Assembly: GCA_947456805.1 (NCBI GenBank)
Contig: CANGTN010000003.1
Coordinates: 1 to 64,000 of the forward strand
Direction of reading: 5' to 3'
From: Chitinophagaceae bacterium
GTDB lineage: Bacteria; Bacteroidota; Bacteroidia; Chitinophagales; Chitinophagaceae
Length of the DNA stretch: 64,000 bases
This document shows, in pieces, positions 42,130-52,638 of the stretch (position 1 is the stretch's first letter; each line of letters opens with the position of its first letter). Made by a program: the position numbers and the translations under genes. Below the pieces are notes generated by a model. It worked only from the letters and a program-made list of their open reading frames with translations, was not told the origin of the DNA and ran no database searches.

Positions 42130-42735
42130 TTAATATTCAATTCTTACAAACTTAGTATTCAATAAAAATAAAGCTGTAATCAAATTTGGCAACCAACACA
42201 ACCAAGCCAAATAAGGATAAAATACTTCAAAAGGTAATCCACTGGCAAAGCCAATTCCTAAACCGGTTCTCAATGTTACAGCTGCAAATGTCAATGCAAA
42301 ATTAATAAAAATCCATTTGAAATGATTTGCTACATTTCCTTTAATTATAGAGGTATAAGCCATTATTCCTGTTACAAACCATAATATCGAAAGTGTGCCA
42401 AAGCCATAATGAGATATAGTTCCACCAAAGGAATAAAAGGACATCAAAAAACCACTGATAGAGCCAATTAGAACGGATAAAAAATAAATCTTACCTATTA
42501 AGCGATGTACTTTTGGTTTTTGTATTCTCAAAGATTTTCTGAATTGAAAAGGACCTAGAAGCAATGCAATCATAGAAGAAAATACATGTGTATAAATACC
42601 AAAAGAATGTGCCTGAAAATTTTTTTTCATAGCAGGATGAACTGCTATCCCCAATTCTAAAAATCCATAAATGAATACTGCATACGCAGCAACAGAAATT
42701 GATAATATGAAAATGAGAGATTGTAGTAATTTCAT
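42130..42735 (-). CDS. DUF2306-like membrane protein
   Basis: 201 aa with five to six predicted helices. An early FQAHSFGIYTHVFSSMIALLLG and RIQKPKVHRLIGKIYFL (conserved HR) match the DUF2306 family, whose conserved histidines suggest haem or metal binding. Divergent from the FecA-like TonB receptor and sharing a 255-bp control region with a DtxR-like palindrome, so an iron-related role is possible. Confidence 0.8.
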   Translation of the reverse strand: MKLLQSLIFILSISVAAYAVFIYGFLELGIAVHPAMKKNFQAHSFGIYTHVFSSMIALLLGPFQFRKSLRIQKPKVHRLIGKIYFLSVLIGSISGFLMSFYSFGGTISHYGFGTLSILWFVTGIMAYTSIIKGNVANHFKWIFINFALTFAAVTLRTGLGIGFASGLPFEVFYPYLAWLCWLPNLITALFLLNTKFVRIEY

Positions 42736-42815
42736 TTAAAAATAAAAACTTTATTGTAGAATAATTTTTTATTGTATTACAATATTAAATCAAATTATTG
42801 TTAGTTTACGATTGA

Positions 42816-42829
42816 TTAGATTAATCTAA
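42816..42829. promoter_or_regulatory. palindrome TTAGATTAATCTAA, possible DtxR/MntR-family site
   Basis: A perfect 14-bp palindrome in the divergent region between the DUF2306 and TonB-receptor genes. DtxR-family boxes have the form TTAGGnnnnCCTAA, which this matches apart from A/T at the fifth inner position on each side. Inference by similarity only. Confidence 0.4.
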
Positions 42830-42990
42830 GTTTTGTAATTTTTTTTGAATAACCAGGAAGTCTAAATGCTACATATAAAAAATAAAAATTGCAAGTAAAA
42901 AGAAAGCAATTGCATGTTTTCCCAATTTCATAAACGAAGTTTCTAAAATCGTTGATTGCCCTATTTTGGTGAAAATACTTTTACGGCCCT

Positions 42991-45201
42991 ATGACACACA
43001 TACCAAGAGTTATCATTGTATTTGTCTTTTTATTCAATATTTTAAGTTCATCAGCACAGCAAGAAAAACCGATAAAAGATAGTTTTGAAACTTACATAAA
43101 ACATTTACCTGACATTACTGTAGTAAGTAAAAACAGCAAAAGTGATTTACAATTATTACCCGAAATTGTTGGGACTTCAATTTACGCCGGGAAAAAAAGT
43201 AGCCTTGTAATTGTAAATAATATTCAAGGAAATGTGGTAATGAATAATATGCGTCAAGTACTGGCAAAAGTACCCGGAATTCATATTTGGGAAAGTGATC
43301 CCAGTGGTATTCAAATTGGAATTGCAGCAAGAGGATTGAGCCCTAATCGAAGTTGGGAATTCAATATCAGGCAAAATGGATATGACATCGCAGCGGATCC
43401 ATTTGGATATCCTGAAGCCTACTACAATCCGCAATTACAAGGTGTACAGAGAATTGAAATTATCAGGGGTCAGGGCTCTTTACAATATGGACCACAGTTT
43501 GGCGGAATGGTAAATTATATTTTAAAAAACGGTAGCGAAATCAATAAAAAATTTCAGTTAGAATCATATCAAACAATTGGCAGCAATGGTCTTTTTAATT
43601 CCTTTAATGCAATTAGTGGGAAATTAAAAAAAATAAATTTCTATTCTTTTGTTGATCATCGCAATGGAAATGGGTGGAGAGAAAACAGCAACTATCGCTC
43701 TAATGCAGGCTTTACAACAATGACCTTCAAGCCTACTGCAAATTTGTCAATTACGGCAGAAACAATGTTGTCACATATCAGAAGCCAACAACCGGGTGGA
43801 TTAACAGATAATCAATTCAACGAAAACCCAACCCAAAGTTTAAGAAATAGAAATTGGTTTGATATTGTCTGGACTACTCCTGCATTTATAATCAATTATT
43901 CATTCAATAAAAACACAACATGGAACACAAAAATATTTGCAACCATGGGTGATAGAAATAGTGTAGGTAATATCAATTCAATAAACATTAGAGATAGTAT
44001 TAATTCAATAACCAATACTTATAGCAACAGAATTTTGACAGCAGATAAATATAGAAACTATGGAATAGAAAGCCGGTTTATTACAAACTACATTTTATTC
44101 AAAACAAACACTACTCTTTCTTCAGGTATTCGTTTTTATCGTGGTAATACATCAAGAAATGCAAATGGCAAAGGGACTACAGGATCTAATTACGATATGA
44201 CCGCAATAGATAAATATCCACAAGATTTAAAATTTCAATCAAATAATATTGCTTTTTTTATTGAGCAAATTTTCAGGATAAATGATAAATTATCCATTAT
44301 CCCAGGCGTGAGATATGAGTGGTTAGAAGGAAGGGCAAATGGAAGAAATGGATTTGATATAAATGGAGCAGACATATTTGTTCAAAATATCAAAAGAAGT
44401 AGAAGCTTTATTTTATATGGTATTGGAGCAGAATATCATCTTGGTGAAAATACCGAGTTTTACAGTAACCTATCACAAGCGTACAGACCCATTCAGTTTG
44501 CTAATTTACAAGCACAACCAACAACAGATTTAATAGATCCGAATTTAACCGATGCAAACGGTTTCAATTTTGATTTTGGTTATAGAGGCAAAATTGGTTC
44601 ATATATTCAATTTGATGTTGGTATTTTTTACCTCGATTACCGAAATAGAATTGGAATTATCAATAATACATTAACAAGCAATCGAATCATTACTAATGTA
44701 GGAAACAGCATTAGTAAAGGGATAGAAAGCATGATTGAATTTAATCCAATAAAAGCTTTGAAATTAAAAAGTAATTTTGACGCATTATTATATACTTCTT
44801 ACAGTTTCACCAAAGCGTATTATACCAATGATTATAATGATGCAAACATCAAAGGCAAAGCCCTTGAAAATGCACCTGAAAACATTGTAAGAACGGGAGT
44901 TAATTTATCATATAAAAAAATACAATTGGCTTGTCAGCATAGTTATGTAGACAAAACATTCAGCGATGCAAACAATACAATAATGGCATCGGCAAATGGA
45001 CAAATTGGTTTGATACCATCCTATCATCTATTTGATTGCAATTTTCAGTTTCAATTTTATAAATATTTTCAATTTAAATCAGGCATCAACAACCTGTTCA
45101 ATAAAAATTATTTCACAAGAAGATCAGGTGGATATCCCGGTCCCGGAATTTTACCGGGTAATGGAAGAACCTATTTTATTACTGTCGCTTGTAAAATTTA
45201 A
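42991..45201 (+). CDS. TonB-dependent receptor (FecA-like)
   Basis: 736 aa with signal peptide (about 1-23, ending SSAQ). The plug domain includes VVMNNMRQVLAKVPGIHIWE, IAARGLSPNRSWEF, and RIEIIRGQGSLQYGPQFGG; the barrel ends GRTYFITVACKI. The pattern resembles FecA-type ferric-citrate or siderophore receptors. There is no fused carboxypeptidase-regulatory domain. A neighbouring palindrome may supply metal-responsive control. A second receptor gene follows at 45339, but after a gap of 137 bp. Confidence 0.9.
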   Translation: MTHIPRVIIVFVFLFNILSSSAQQEKPIKDSFETYIKHLPDITVVSKNSKSDLQLLPEIVGTSIYAGKKSSLVIVNNIQGNVVMNNMRQVLAKVPGIHIWESDPSGIQIGIAARGLSPNRSWEFNIRQNGYDIAADPFGYPEAYYNPQLQGVQRIEIIRGQGSLQYGPQFGGMVNYILKNGSEINKKFQLESYQTIGSNGLFNSFNAISGKLKKINFYSFVDHRNGNGWRENSNYRSNAGFTTMTFKPTANLSITAETMLSHIRSQQPGGLTDNQFNENPTQSLRNRNWFDIVWTTPAFIINYSFNKNTTWNTKIFATMGDRNSVGNINSINIRDSINSITNTYSNRILTADKYRNYGIESRFITNYILFKTNTTLSSGIRFYRGNTSRNANGKGTTGSNYDMTAIDKYPQDLKFQSNNIAFFIEQIFRINDKLSIIPGVRYEWLEGRANGRNGFDINGADIFVQNIKRSRSFILYGIGAEYHLGENTEFYSNLSQAYRPIQFANLQAQPTTDLIDPNLTDANGFNFDFGYRGKIGSYIQFDVGIFYLDYRNRIGIINNTLTSNRIITNVGNSISKGIESMIEFNPIKALKLKSNFDALLYTSYSFTKAYYTNDYNDANIKGKALENAPENIVRTGVNLSYKKIQLACQHSYVDKTFSDANNTIMASANGQIGLIPSYHLFDCNFQFQFYKYFQFKSGINNLFNKNYFTRRSGGYPGPGILPGNGRTYFITVACKI

Positions 45202-45338
45202 CTACTGCTCTGCACTTGTTTTTCTTGAATATTACAGTTCAAATAACTACAAAGAGATATTAGTAACCTCTGAAGTAAATAGTATCTTCACAACAATTAA
45301 GAAATTAAATTGTTATAACTGACAAATACAATTAGAAA

Positions 45339-47780
45339 ATGAGATTGAATACTAGTTTACTGTTGTTATTATTAATTACTTTATCCAATAAATCTTCCGC
45401 TCAAAACATGGGTAAGCTTAGCGGAACCCTTATCAATAAAACATCTCAGCAAGTGTTGTCAGGATTAACTGTTCAGGTTGCTCCGGGAAACAACAAAATC
45501 ATTTCTGATTCTTTGGGTAAATTCAGATTTACACAACTCAAGCCTGGTTCATATAGCTTAACCATCTCCGGTGTGAATATTCAAACAAAAGTTTTGAACA
45601 ATATTGCTGTTACAACTGGTAATGAAAATTATTTACAAATAGAATTGGATGATGCCATTAATCAATTAAAAAATGTAGTGGTTACCGGCAGAAAAAATTC
45701 AGCCAAAGCTGCAACATTAGAGAGTCCGTTAAGTATTCAACGTCTTACCACAGAAGATATCAGAGCCAATCCCGGCGGTTCTTTCGACATCAGCAGGGTT
45801 ATACAATCACTACCAGGTGTTGGCGGTGGCGCATCAGGTGGTACTTACCGAAATGACATCATAATCAGAGGAGGTGCACCAAGTGAAAATGTTTTTTATT
45901 TAGACGGCATTGAAGTGCCTATCATTAATCATTTTGGTACACAAGGCAGCGGTGGCGGACCGAAAGGGATTTTAAATGTGTTGATGATTGAAGATGTAAA
46001 ATTAAGTTCCTCTGCTTTTGATGCCAAGTTTGACAACACATTGAGCAGCGTTTTTCAGTTCAAACAAAAAAATGGCAACCCCAATAAATTACAGGGAAAT
46101 ATCCGCATCAGCCTTACAGAATCAGCACTTACATTCGACGGACCATTATCTAAAAAAACTACTTTCATTGCTTCTGCAAGAAAAAGTTCTTTAGGTTTGT
46201 TAGCGAAGGCACTCAACTTTTCATTTCTTCCCAAATACTCCGACTTCCAGTTCAAAACTTCCACACGTATTGACGATAAAACCACGTTGACAATTTTAGG
46301 TATTGGTGCTATTGACAATTTTAGTTTTATCACTGCCGAGAAAATTACTGCCGAAAATCAATATGATTTAAACAGCAATCCATTTATTGATCAGTGGAGT
46401 TATACAGTAGGCGCTACCATCAAAAGATTAATACCAAATGGTTACTGGAATTTGAGTGTAAGCAGAAATGCACTGGACAATGTGCTTGATAAATATGAGA
46501 ATAATCAGAACCCAACAGAAAGTACACGTACATTAAAAATTAACAGTAACGAAACTGAAAACAAATTAAAATGGGATGTAACAAAAAATTTAAATAGCAT
46601 CACTTTGAGTTATGGAGTAGTAACCCAATACGTTCAATTTACCAATAACTTTTACCAGTTATTTAGAAAAGGAATGGTTGATGCTTTAGGTCAACCTCTG
46701 CTTCCAATTGAGTTGAAAAGCAATACCAGCAGTAATTTCATCAGATATGGCGGTTTTGTACAAGCCGGCACAAGATTGCTGAATGATAAATTATCTTTAA
46801 GTGGCGGGCTTCGTGTTGATGCCAATAGTTTAGACAACAGTGAATCAAATCCGTTACAACAATTAAGTCCGAGAATCAGTGCAAGTATTGCATTATCATC
46901 TCAAGTTAAATTCAATGCGAGCTATGGTATTTATTACCGTCTTCCAAGTTATACGCAACTTAATTTTAGTAATGCAAGCAACAATGAAAGAACGAATCCC
47001 GGAAAATATATTCAAAGCACACACTATGTTGCAGGCTTCGAATATTTACCAAAAAACACCACTCGCTTTACAGTAGAAGGATTTTACAAATCATACAATA
47101 ATTATCCTGTCAGCATCAATGACGGCATTAGCCTTGCAAATAAAGGAACTGAAGCAGGTGCCATAGGTAATGAACCAATTGTACAAACCGGAAAAGGAAG
47201 GGCATATGGTTTTGAATTATTTGCACAACAAAAACTAACCGATAAATTATTTGGTGTTTTTAGTTACACATTATACTGGAGTGAATTTACCGGAATTAAA
47301 AATAGTTATGCTCCTGCAAGTTGGGATAACAGACACCTTATCAGCATGACTGCAGGTTACAAGCTTCCTAAAAATTGGGAGATTGGATTGAAATTTCGTT
47401 ACCAAGGTGGTGCACCTTACACACCTTATGATGAAGCAACAAGCAGAAGAAATTTTTTGACTAGTGGTACAGGAACTTTTGATTACCAAAAAATCAATAC
47501 GCTTAAATTACAATCATTTAATTCGGGTGATTTAAGGGTTGATAAAAAATGGAATAAGAAAAAAATTACTTACGATTTCTTTGTTGATATTTCCAATTTT
47601 TATTCTGCAAAATCTGTGGGAGTTGATTCTTACACATTCAAACGCAATGCAGATAATACAGCATTTTTAACAACTGACGGACAACCAATAAAGCCCGATG
47701 GAAGCAATGCAATTCCCATGTATTTGATTAATGAACAAACTACTTTGTTGCCAACAATTGGTTTGATTATTGAGTTTTAA
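45339..47780 (+). CDS. TonB-dependent receptor with N-terminal carboxypeptidase-regulatory-like domain
   Basis: 813 aa. Signal peptide (about 1-21), then a beta-sandwich CarboxypepD_reg-like domain (about 24-110, GTLINKTSQQVLSGLTVQV), the plug (NPGGSFDISRVIQSLPGVGG, IIIRGGAPSENVFYLDGIEV), and a barrel ending IGLIIEF. Typical of Bacteroidota outer-membrane receptors; substrate unknown. It lacks a SusD partner nearby, so it is unlikely to be a classic polysaccharide-utilisation SusC. Confidence 0.92.
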   Translation: MRLNTSLLLLLLITLSNKSSAQNMGKLSGTLINKTSQQVLSGLTVQVAPGNNKIISDSLGKFRFTQLKPGSYSLTISGVNIQTKVLNNIAVTTGNENYLQIELDDAINQLKNVVVTGRKNSAKAATLESPLSIQRLTTEDIRANPGGSFDISRVIQSLPGVGGGASGGTYRNDIIIRGGAPSENVFYLDGIEVPIINHFGTQGSGGGPKGILNVLMIEDVKLSSSAFDAKFDNTLSSVFQFKQKNGNPNKLQGNIRISLTESALTFDGPLSKKTTFIASARKSSLGLLAKALNFSFLPKYSDFQFKTSTRIDDKTTLTILGIGAIDNFSFITAEKITAENQYDLNSNPFIDQWSYTVGATIKRLIPNGYWNLSVSRNALDNVLDKYENNQNPTESTRTLKINSNETENKLKWDVTKNLNSITLSYGVVTQYVQFTNNFYQLFRKGMVDALGQPLLPIELKSNTSSNFIRYGGFVQAGTRLLNDKLSLSGGLRVDANSLDNSESNPLQQLSPRISASIALSSQVKFNASYGIYYRLPSYTQLNFSNASNNERTNPGKYIQSTHYVAGFEYLPKNTTRFTVEGFYKSYNNYPVSINDGISLANKGTEAGAIGNEPIVQTGKGRAYGFELFAQQKLTDKLFGVFSYTLYWSEFTGIKNSYAPASWDNRHLISMTAGYKLPKNWEIGLKFRYQGGAPYTPYDEATSRRNFLTSGTGTFDYQKINTLKLQSFNSGDLRVDKKWNKKKITYDFFVDISNFYSAKSVGVDSYTFKRNADNTAFLTTDGQPIKPDGSNAIPMYLINEQTTLLPTIGLIIEF

Positions 47781-47862
47781 TAATTTGAATAATAGTTTTG
47801 TTAATTGCTAAAAACATATTTGATTAAGATTGGATTTTAAACCCCTTTCAAATAAAAGAAAC

Positions 47863-48219
47863 AAAATAATTGTAGAATCCACGATTAATCTTTGTTTAGA
47901 AAAAGCAGGGTAATGCTGGACACAACCTAAACACATTGCCAAATGGAGTTTTGCAACCGATGGCTGGCATTGCCCTTTGGCAAAAAACAATTTGATTGTT
48001 AATAGAATATTTCATTATACAATAGCCGCAAAAGATGTATCTTTTAGTTTTAATTTCTGGAGTGCTTATAATAAAATTGAAACAGAGAAGTTACTTGAAA
48101 TTACCTTGGGGGATAGCAGAAAAACGTCTTTCACTTTTGAAAGCAATAAGGCTGCAACTATTTATAAATATGTTAGCAATTGTTTTCTTGTATTCCCTTT
48201 GCTAATGAATAGATGCTAA
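47863..48219 (+). pseudogene. broken AHSA1/SRPBCC-family gene
   Basis: One frame reads NKIIVESTINLCLEKAG, an in-frame TAA, then CWTQPKHIAKWSFATDGWHC, PLAKNNLIVNRIFHYTIAAKD, VSFSFNFWSAYNKIETEKLL and EITLGDSRKTSFTFESN. This follows the AHSA1/YndB-like SRPBCC pattern (the WNFASDDWHCP and G.FSY.M.AKDGSFSFDFEG.Y segments) almost throughout. The stop falls where a conserved Trp is expected, there is no good ATG start, and the C-terminal helix is replaced by unrelated sequence. Identified by pattern, not by search. Confidence 0.7.
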
Positions 48220-48394
48220 AAAAGCATTAAACAAAAAGCAGTCCTTCTATCACACTAACAAAGCTCCCAGTAATAAATACCGTTTACATCAGAATATGTA
48301 TTGCAATATTTTTTGCAACTTTTTGTTGATTTCGTTTTCCACAAAAAACTTCATACTTACCAATTTATATTAAATTGCTTCTTCAAATTCCTAT

Positions 48395-51298
48395 ATGAAA
48401 AAAATTTGTCTTGCCCTAGTGCTATTAAGTGTCGGTATTCCTTTTGTATTTGCACAAAAATTTTCTGAACAAACGCCCGCTGCAATTCACTGGGCAGATA
48501 GTGTTGCCAACACTTTAACACCCGAGCAAAAAATTGCTCAACTAATGATTATTCGTGCTCACAGCAATCTTGGACAAGATCATATAGATCAGGTAACCAA
48601 CTTAATTAAAAAATATAATATAGGTGGTTTATGCTTTTTTCAAGGTGGTCCTGTAAGGCAAGCAACACTTACAAATTACTATCAAAACATTGCCAAAACC
48701 CCACTCATGATTGCCATTGACGGAGAATGGGGATTGGGCATGCGATTAGATAGTGTGATTAATTTTCCTCGTCAGTTAATGATGGGCGCAATTGCCGATG
48801 CGCAACTGGTTTATCAGTTTGGAAAAGCTGTTGGGCAACAATGCAAACGAATGGGGATACAGGTAAATTATGCTCCCGATGTTGATGTAAACAACAATCC
48901 CAACAACCCCGTTATCAACGACAGAAGTTTTGGAGAAGATAAACACAAGGTTGCATTATTTGGCATTCAATATATGAAAGGAATGCAGGACATGGGCGTA
49001 ATGGCATGTGCCAAACACTTTCCAGGACATGGTGATGTTGCAGTGGATAGTCATTTTGATTTGCCCGTAATTAATAAATCAAGAGCTCAATTAGATAGTC
49101 TGGAATTATACCCATTCAGAGAATTAATTAAAGCCGGTGTTGGCAGTATGATGATGGCTCATTTGTACATTCCTTCAATTGACAGCACCGCTAATCAGGC
49201 TACCTCATTGTCTAAAAAAAACGTAACTGATTTATTGAGAAATGAGCTGGGTTACAACGGACTTACTTTTACCGATGCCCTTGAAATGAAAGGCGTTGCG
49301 AAATTTTATCCTGCGGGTGAAGCTGCAGTTCAGAGTTTGATTGCGGGAAACGATATGTTGTGCTTGCCGGGTGATTTAGCCAACAGTATTCAAAAAATTA
49401 TGGAGGCAATTGCTGTCGGAAAACTTACACAAGCAGATGTAGATGCTAAACTAAAAAAAGTATTGATCAGCAAATACCATTTGGGTTTACATACAAACAC
49501 ACCAATTGCATTGGATAATCTTGCAGAAGATTTAAATGCTGCAACAAATGCTATCAAACAAAAACTAAGCGAACAAGCGCTTACATTATTGCGACTAGAA
49601 AATAAAAAATTATTGCCGCTATTATCAAAAAAGAAAATTATTTACGTTGGTATTGGTATCAATCAAATGAATGCATTTGCAGCCGAACTAAAAGAAAACT
49701 ACAATGCAAAGATTTTGTTGATGGATTATAAAGACTCAGCTTCGCTGAACAATATTCTTAAAAAAATAAAAGGCAAAAAGAAAACAATTATTGTAGGCTT
49801 ACACAACTATAATCGTAGACCAGCCAACAACTTTGGCTTAAGCAAAGATGCTGTTACATTATTACAGGCAGTAGAACAAAAGAAGAATGCTATTGTATTT
49901 ACATTCGGAAATCCGTATGCTATTAAAAACTTTTGCAGTGCACAAAATTTAATTGCATGTTATGAAGATGATGCCTTTACACAACTTGCTGCTGTTGCCT
50001 TATTACAAGGGAAAATCAATGCAACAGGAAAACTTCCGGTAACAGTTTGTGAACAAATACCTTTCGGTACCGGCATTACAACTAAAGCCAACTTCAATTA
50101 CACAACACCCGAATCAGTTGGATTAAACGGTACAAAATTAAATGCAATTGATACGATTGCCAATAGAGCAATTGCCAATGGAGCAATGCCCGGCTGCGTT
50201 ATATTGGTGGCAAAAAACGGAAAGGTTGCATTTCATAAAGCGTATGGCTATACTAACTTTGATAAGCAACAAGCAGTTACACCCGACATGGTATATGACC
50301 TTGCATCAGTAACAAAAATTTCTGCTACAACTCTTGCTGTGATGAAGTTGTACGAAGAAAATAAAATTGATTTGGATAAAACTTTAGGTGATTATTTATT
50401 CTGGACCAAAAGCACAGACAAAGCTCCTTTGAAAATAAAAGATATCCTTTTGCACCAAGCCGGATTAACTCCGTTTATTCCGTTTTATAAAGAAGTAATT
50501 GACAACAACGGCGTTCCTAAAAAAGATTTTTTTGCGGCAAGTTTTAGTTTAAATTTTCCGGCAAGAGTTGCAGAAAATCTATACTTACGAAAAGATTATC
50601 AAGATACTTTGTACAAACGTATTTTGAGTAGTAAACTATCTGCACCAAACAAGTATGTGTATAGTGATAATGATTTTATTTTTTTAGGTAAAATTGTTGA
50701 AAGCCTCACAGGAATGGGATTACAAGAGTATGTAAGAGAACAATTTTATTTGCCCATGCAAATGATGACTACGACTTTTAATCCGAGAGAACACTACACA
50801 ACAGAATCAATTACACCAACTGAGTTAGAAAAAAATTTTCGTAATCAATTACTGCATGGAGATGTACATGACGAAGGTGCAGCGATGTTTGGAGGTATTG
50901 CAGGACATGCAGGATTATTCAGCAATGCATATGATTTGGCAACTATATATCAAATGTTGTTGAATGGCGGAACAATGAATGGAGTAACATTTTTGCAAAC
51001 TGCAACCATAGAAAAATTCACAGCATATCAAACTGATGACAGTAGAAGAGGATTGGGTTTTGATAAACCTGAAAAAGATAATGCAACCCGTAAAGAACCT
51101 TATCCCAGCAAATCTGTTTCTGCTGAAACCTTTGGCCACACAGGATTTACAGGCACTTGTGTTTGGGTTGATCCAAAAGAAGAATTGATTTATATTTTTC
51201 TTTCCAACAGAGTAACTCCTACACGAGCCAATAATAAATTAGGACAGTTGAATGTGCGACCAAATATTCAGGAAGCAATATATCATGCGTTAAAATAA
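48395..51298 (+). CDS. GH3 beta-N-acetylglucosaminidase fused to a serine hydrolase (beta-lactamase fold)
   Basis: 967 aa with signal peptide. The N-terminal GH3 domain (about 30-380) carries the NagZ-type KHFPGHGDVAVDSHFDLP motif at about 207, with the DSH catalytic pair. A C-terminal GH3 domain covers about 395-565. From about 580 on is a class-C beta-lactamase-like serine hydrolase: SVTK (catalytic Ser/Lys) near 639, YSD near 755, HTG near 914. This fusion recurs in Bacteroidota and probably processes muropeptides in the periplasm. Convergent with rodA. Confidence 0.92.
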   Translation: MKKICLALVLLSVGIPFVFAQKFSEQTPAAIHWADSVANTLTPEQKIAQLMIIRAHSNLGQDHIDQVTNLIKKYNIGGLCFFQGGPVRQATLTNYYQNIAKTPLMIAIDGEWGLGMRLDSVINFPRQLMMGAIADAQLVYQFGKAVGQQCKRMGIQVNYAPDVDVNNNPNNPVINDRSFGEDKHKVALFGIQYMKGMQDMGVMACAKHFPGHGDVAVDSHFDLPVINKSRAQLDSLELYPFRELIKAGVGSMMMAHLYIPSIDSTANQATSLSKKNVTDLLRNELGYNGLTFTDALEMKGVAKFYPAGEAAVQSLIAGNDMLCLPGDLANSIQKIMEAIAVGKLTQADVDAKLKKVLISKYHLGLHTNTPIALDNLAEDLNAATNAIKQKLSEQALTLLRLENKKLLPLLSKKKIIYVGIGINQMNAFAAELKENYNAKILLMDYKDSASLNNILKKIKGKKKTIIVGLHNYNRRPANNFGLSKDAVTLLQAVEQKKNAIVFTFGNPYAIKNFCSAQNLIACYEDDAFTQLAAVALLQGKINATGKLPVTVCEQIPFGTGITTKANFNYTTPESVGLNGTKLNAIDTIANRAIANGAMPGCVILVAKNGKVAFHKAYGYTNFDKQQAVTPDMVYDLASVTKISATTLAVMKLYEENKIDLDKTLGDYLFWTKSTDKAPLKIKDILLHQAGLTPFIPFYKEVIDNNGVPKKDFFAASFSLNFPARVAENLYLRKDYQDTLYKRILSSKLSAPNKYVYSDNDFIFLGKIVESLTGMGLQEYVREQFYLPMQMMTTTFNPREHYTTESITPTELEKNFRNQLLHGDVHDEGAAMFGGIAGHAGLFSNAYDLATIYQMLLNGGTMNGVTFLQTATIEKFTAYQTDDSRRGLGFDKPEKDNATRKEPYPSKSVSAETFGHTGFTGTCVWVDPKEELIYIFLSNRVTPTRANNKLGQLNVRPNIQEAIYHALK

Positions 51299-51303
51299 AA
51301 TAA

Positions 51304-52638
51304 TTATCGTAAAACCATTTGTCTGTCTGCATCTAAACGAAGCAAAATAAACAACAATATGGTAAAAGTGAGCAACGATGATCCACCATAACTAATGAGT
51401 GGCAATGGAATTCCGATGATGGGAAACAACCCAATTGTCATACATACATTTACCGTTATATGAAAAAACAAAATACTCGCAACGCAATAGGCATATACCC
51501 TACTGAATGTGCTTCGTTGCCGTTCTGCAATTCTTACAATTCTAAATAACAGAAAAAGGTATAACCCCAAAAAAATTGCACACCCAACAAAACCAAAAGC
51601 TTCGCCAAGTGAAGTAAAAATAAAGTCAGTATGTTGTTCGGGTACGTACTTACCCCTTGTTTGTGTTCCTTTCAAAAATCCCTTACCCCAAAAACCACCA
51701 GAACCAATAGCAATCATGCTTTGGCGCACATTGTAATCATCTGTTTTTTTGGGTGGCTTGCTACTTTTTTGGGCTTTTTTATTTTGAGAGCAATCATATT
51801 CTTTACCCACCATGCTATAGATTCTTGTACTTTGGTAACATTCGAATGTATTATTGAAAATATATGGCACAACAAAACGTTGAATGCCTACACAAATCAT
51901 CCAAATAGAAATAATAATTGGCAATAGGTTTTTCTTTCGTTTAATCTGCCTGCGTAAAGTATAAACTGTAATTGCCGCAATAATAGTCAACACAACTGCC
52001 AAAATATTGGGTTCAATTAATAGCGTTGCAACTACCAAAACTGCAAATGAAAAACTAATAACCAATATACCCGGCGGAAGTCCTTCTCTGTACATTACAA
52101 TAAAAAAGGTGAGGTAAACCAATGCCAAGCCAAGCTCATGTTGTGCAATAGATAAAACAGCCGGCATTAAAGCAATAGCTGTAGCAATAATTTGTGATTT
52201 CAATTTTGTAAAATCTGTTTCTTGGCTGGAAAGAAATTTGGCTATAGCAAGTGAAGTAAATACTTTACACAATTCGGCAGGTTGTAAATTAAAGCCTCCG
52301 CCCAATGGTATCCAGCTTTTGCTGCCGCTGATATTTTTTCCAATAACAAATGTTGCAAGCATTAATACAATTCCAAATACGTACATGAGGTTAGCAAATG
52401 CAGTAAATAATTTACTGTCTGCCAATAAAATAAATGTTGCAAGCACTATACAAATCCCCGAAAAAATAACTTGTTTACTATAATTAGTTTTCCCACCAAT
52501 GAAACTTTGAAAAGCATCAATTCCTGGTTTATACTCTACCATAAAAATGCAAAGAATACCAATACCAACTAAAATGGCATATAACCACATTACAGTAGCA
52601 TCAAAACCTTGTGTACTATTTTTATTTCTATCGTTCAT
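51304..52638 (-). CDS. rodA: rod shape-determining protein RodA (SEDS glycosyltransferase)
   Basis: 444 aa with about ten membrane helices and a large loop around 215-310. SEDS signatures: SWIPLGGGFNLQPAELCKVF early, QHELGLALVYL, and a C-terminal FPIIGIPLPLISYGGSS. RodA polymerises lipid II for cell-wall elongation with PBP2. It starts at the nucleotide where mrdA stops (TAATG overlap), a classic coupled pair. Confidence 0.95.
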   Translation of the reverse strand: MNDRNKNSTQGFDATVMWLYAILVGIGILCIFMVEYKPGIDAFQSFIGGKTNYSKQVIFSGICIVLATFILLADSKLFTAFANLMYVFGIVLMLATFVIGKNISGSKSWIPLGGGFNLQPAELCKVFTSLAIAKFLSSQETDFTKLKSQIIATAIALMPAVLSIAQHELGLALVYLTFFIVMYREGLPPGILVISFSFAVLVVATLLIEPNILAVVLTIIAAITVYTLRRQIKRKKNLLPIIISIWMICVGIQRFVVPYIFNNTFECYQSTRIYSMVGKEYDCSQNKKAQKSSKPPKKTDDYNVRQSMIAIGSGGFWGKGFLKGTQTRGKYVPEQHTDFIFTSLGEAFGFVGCAIFLGLYLFLLFRIVRIAERQRSTFSRVYAYCVASILFFHITVNVCMTIGLFPIIGIPLPLISYGGSSLLTFTILLFILLRLDADRQMVLR

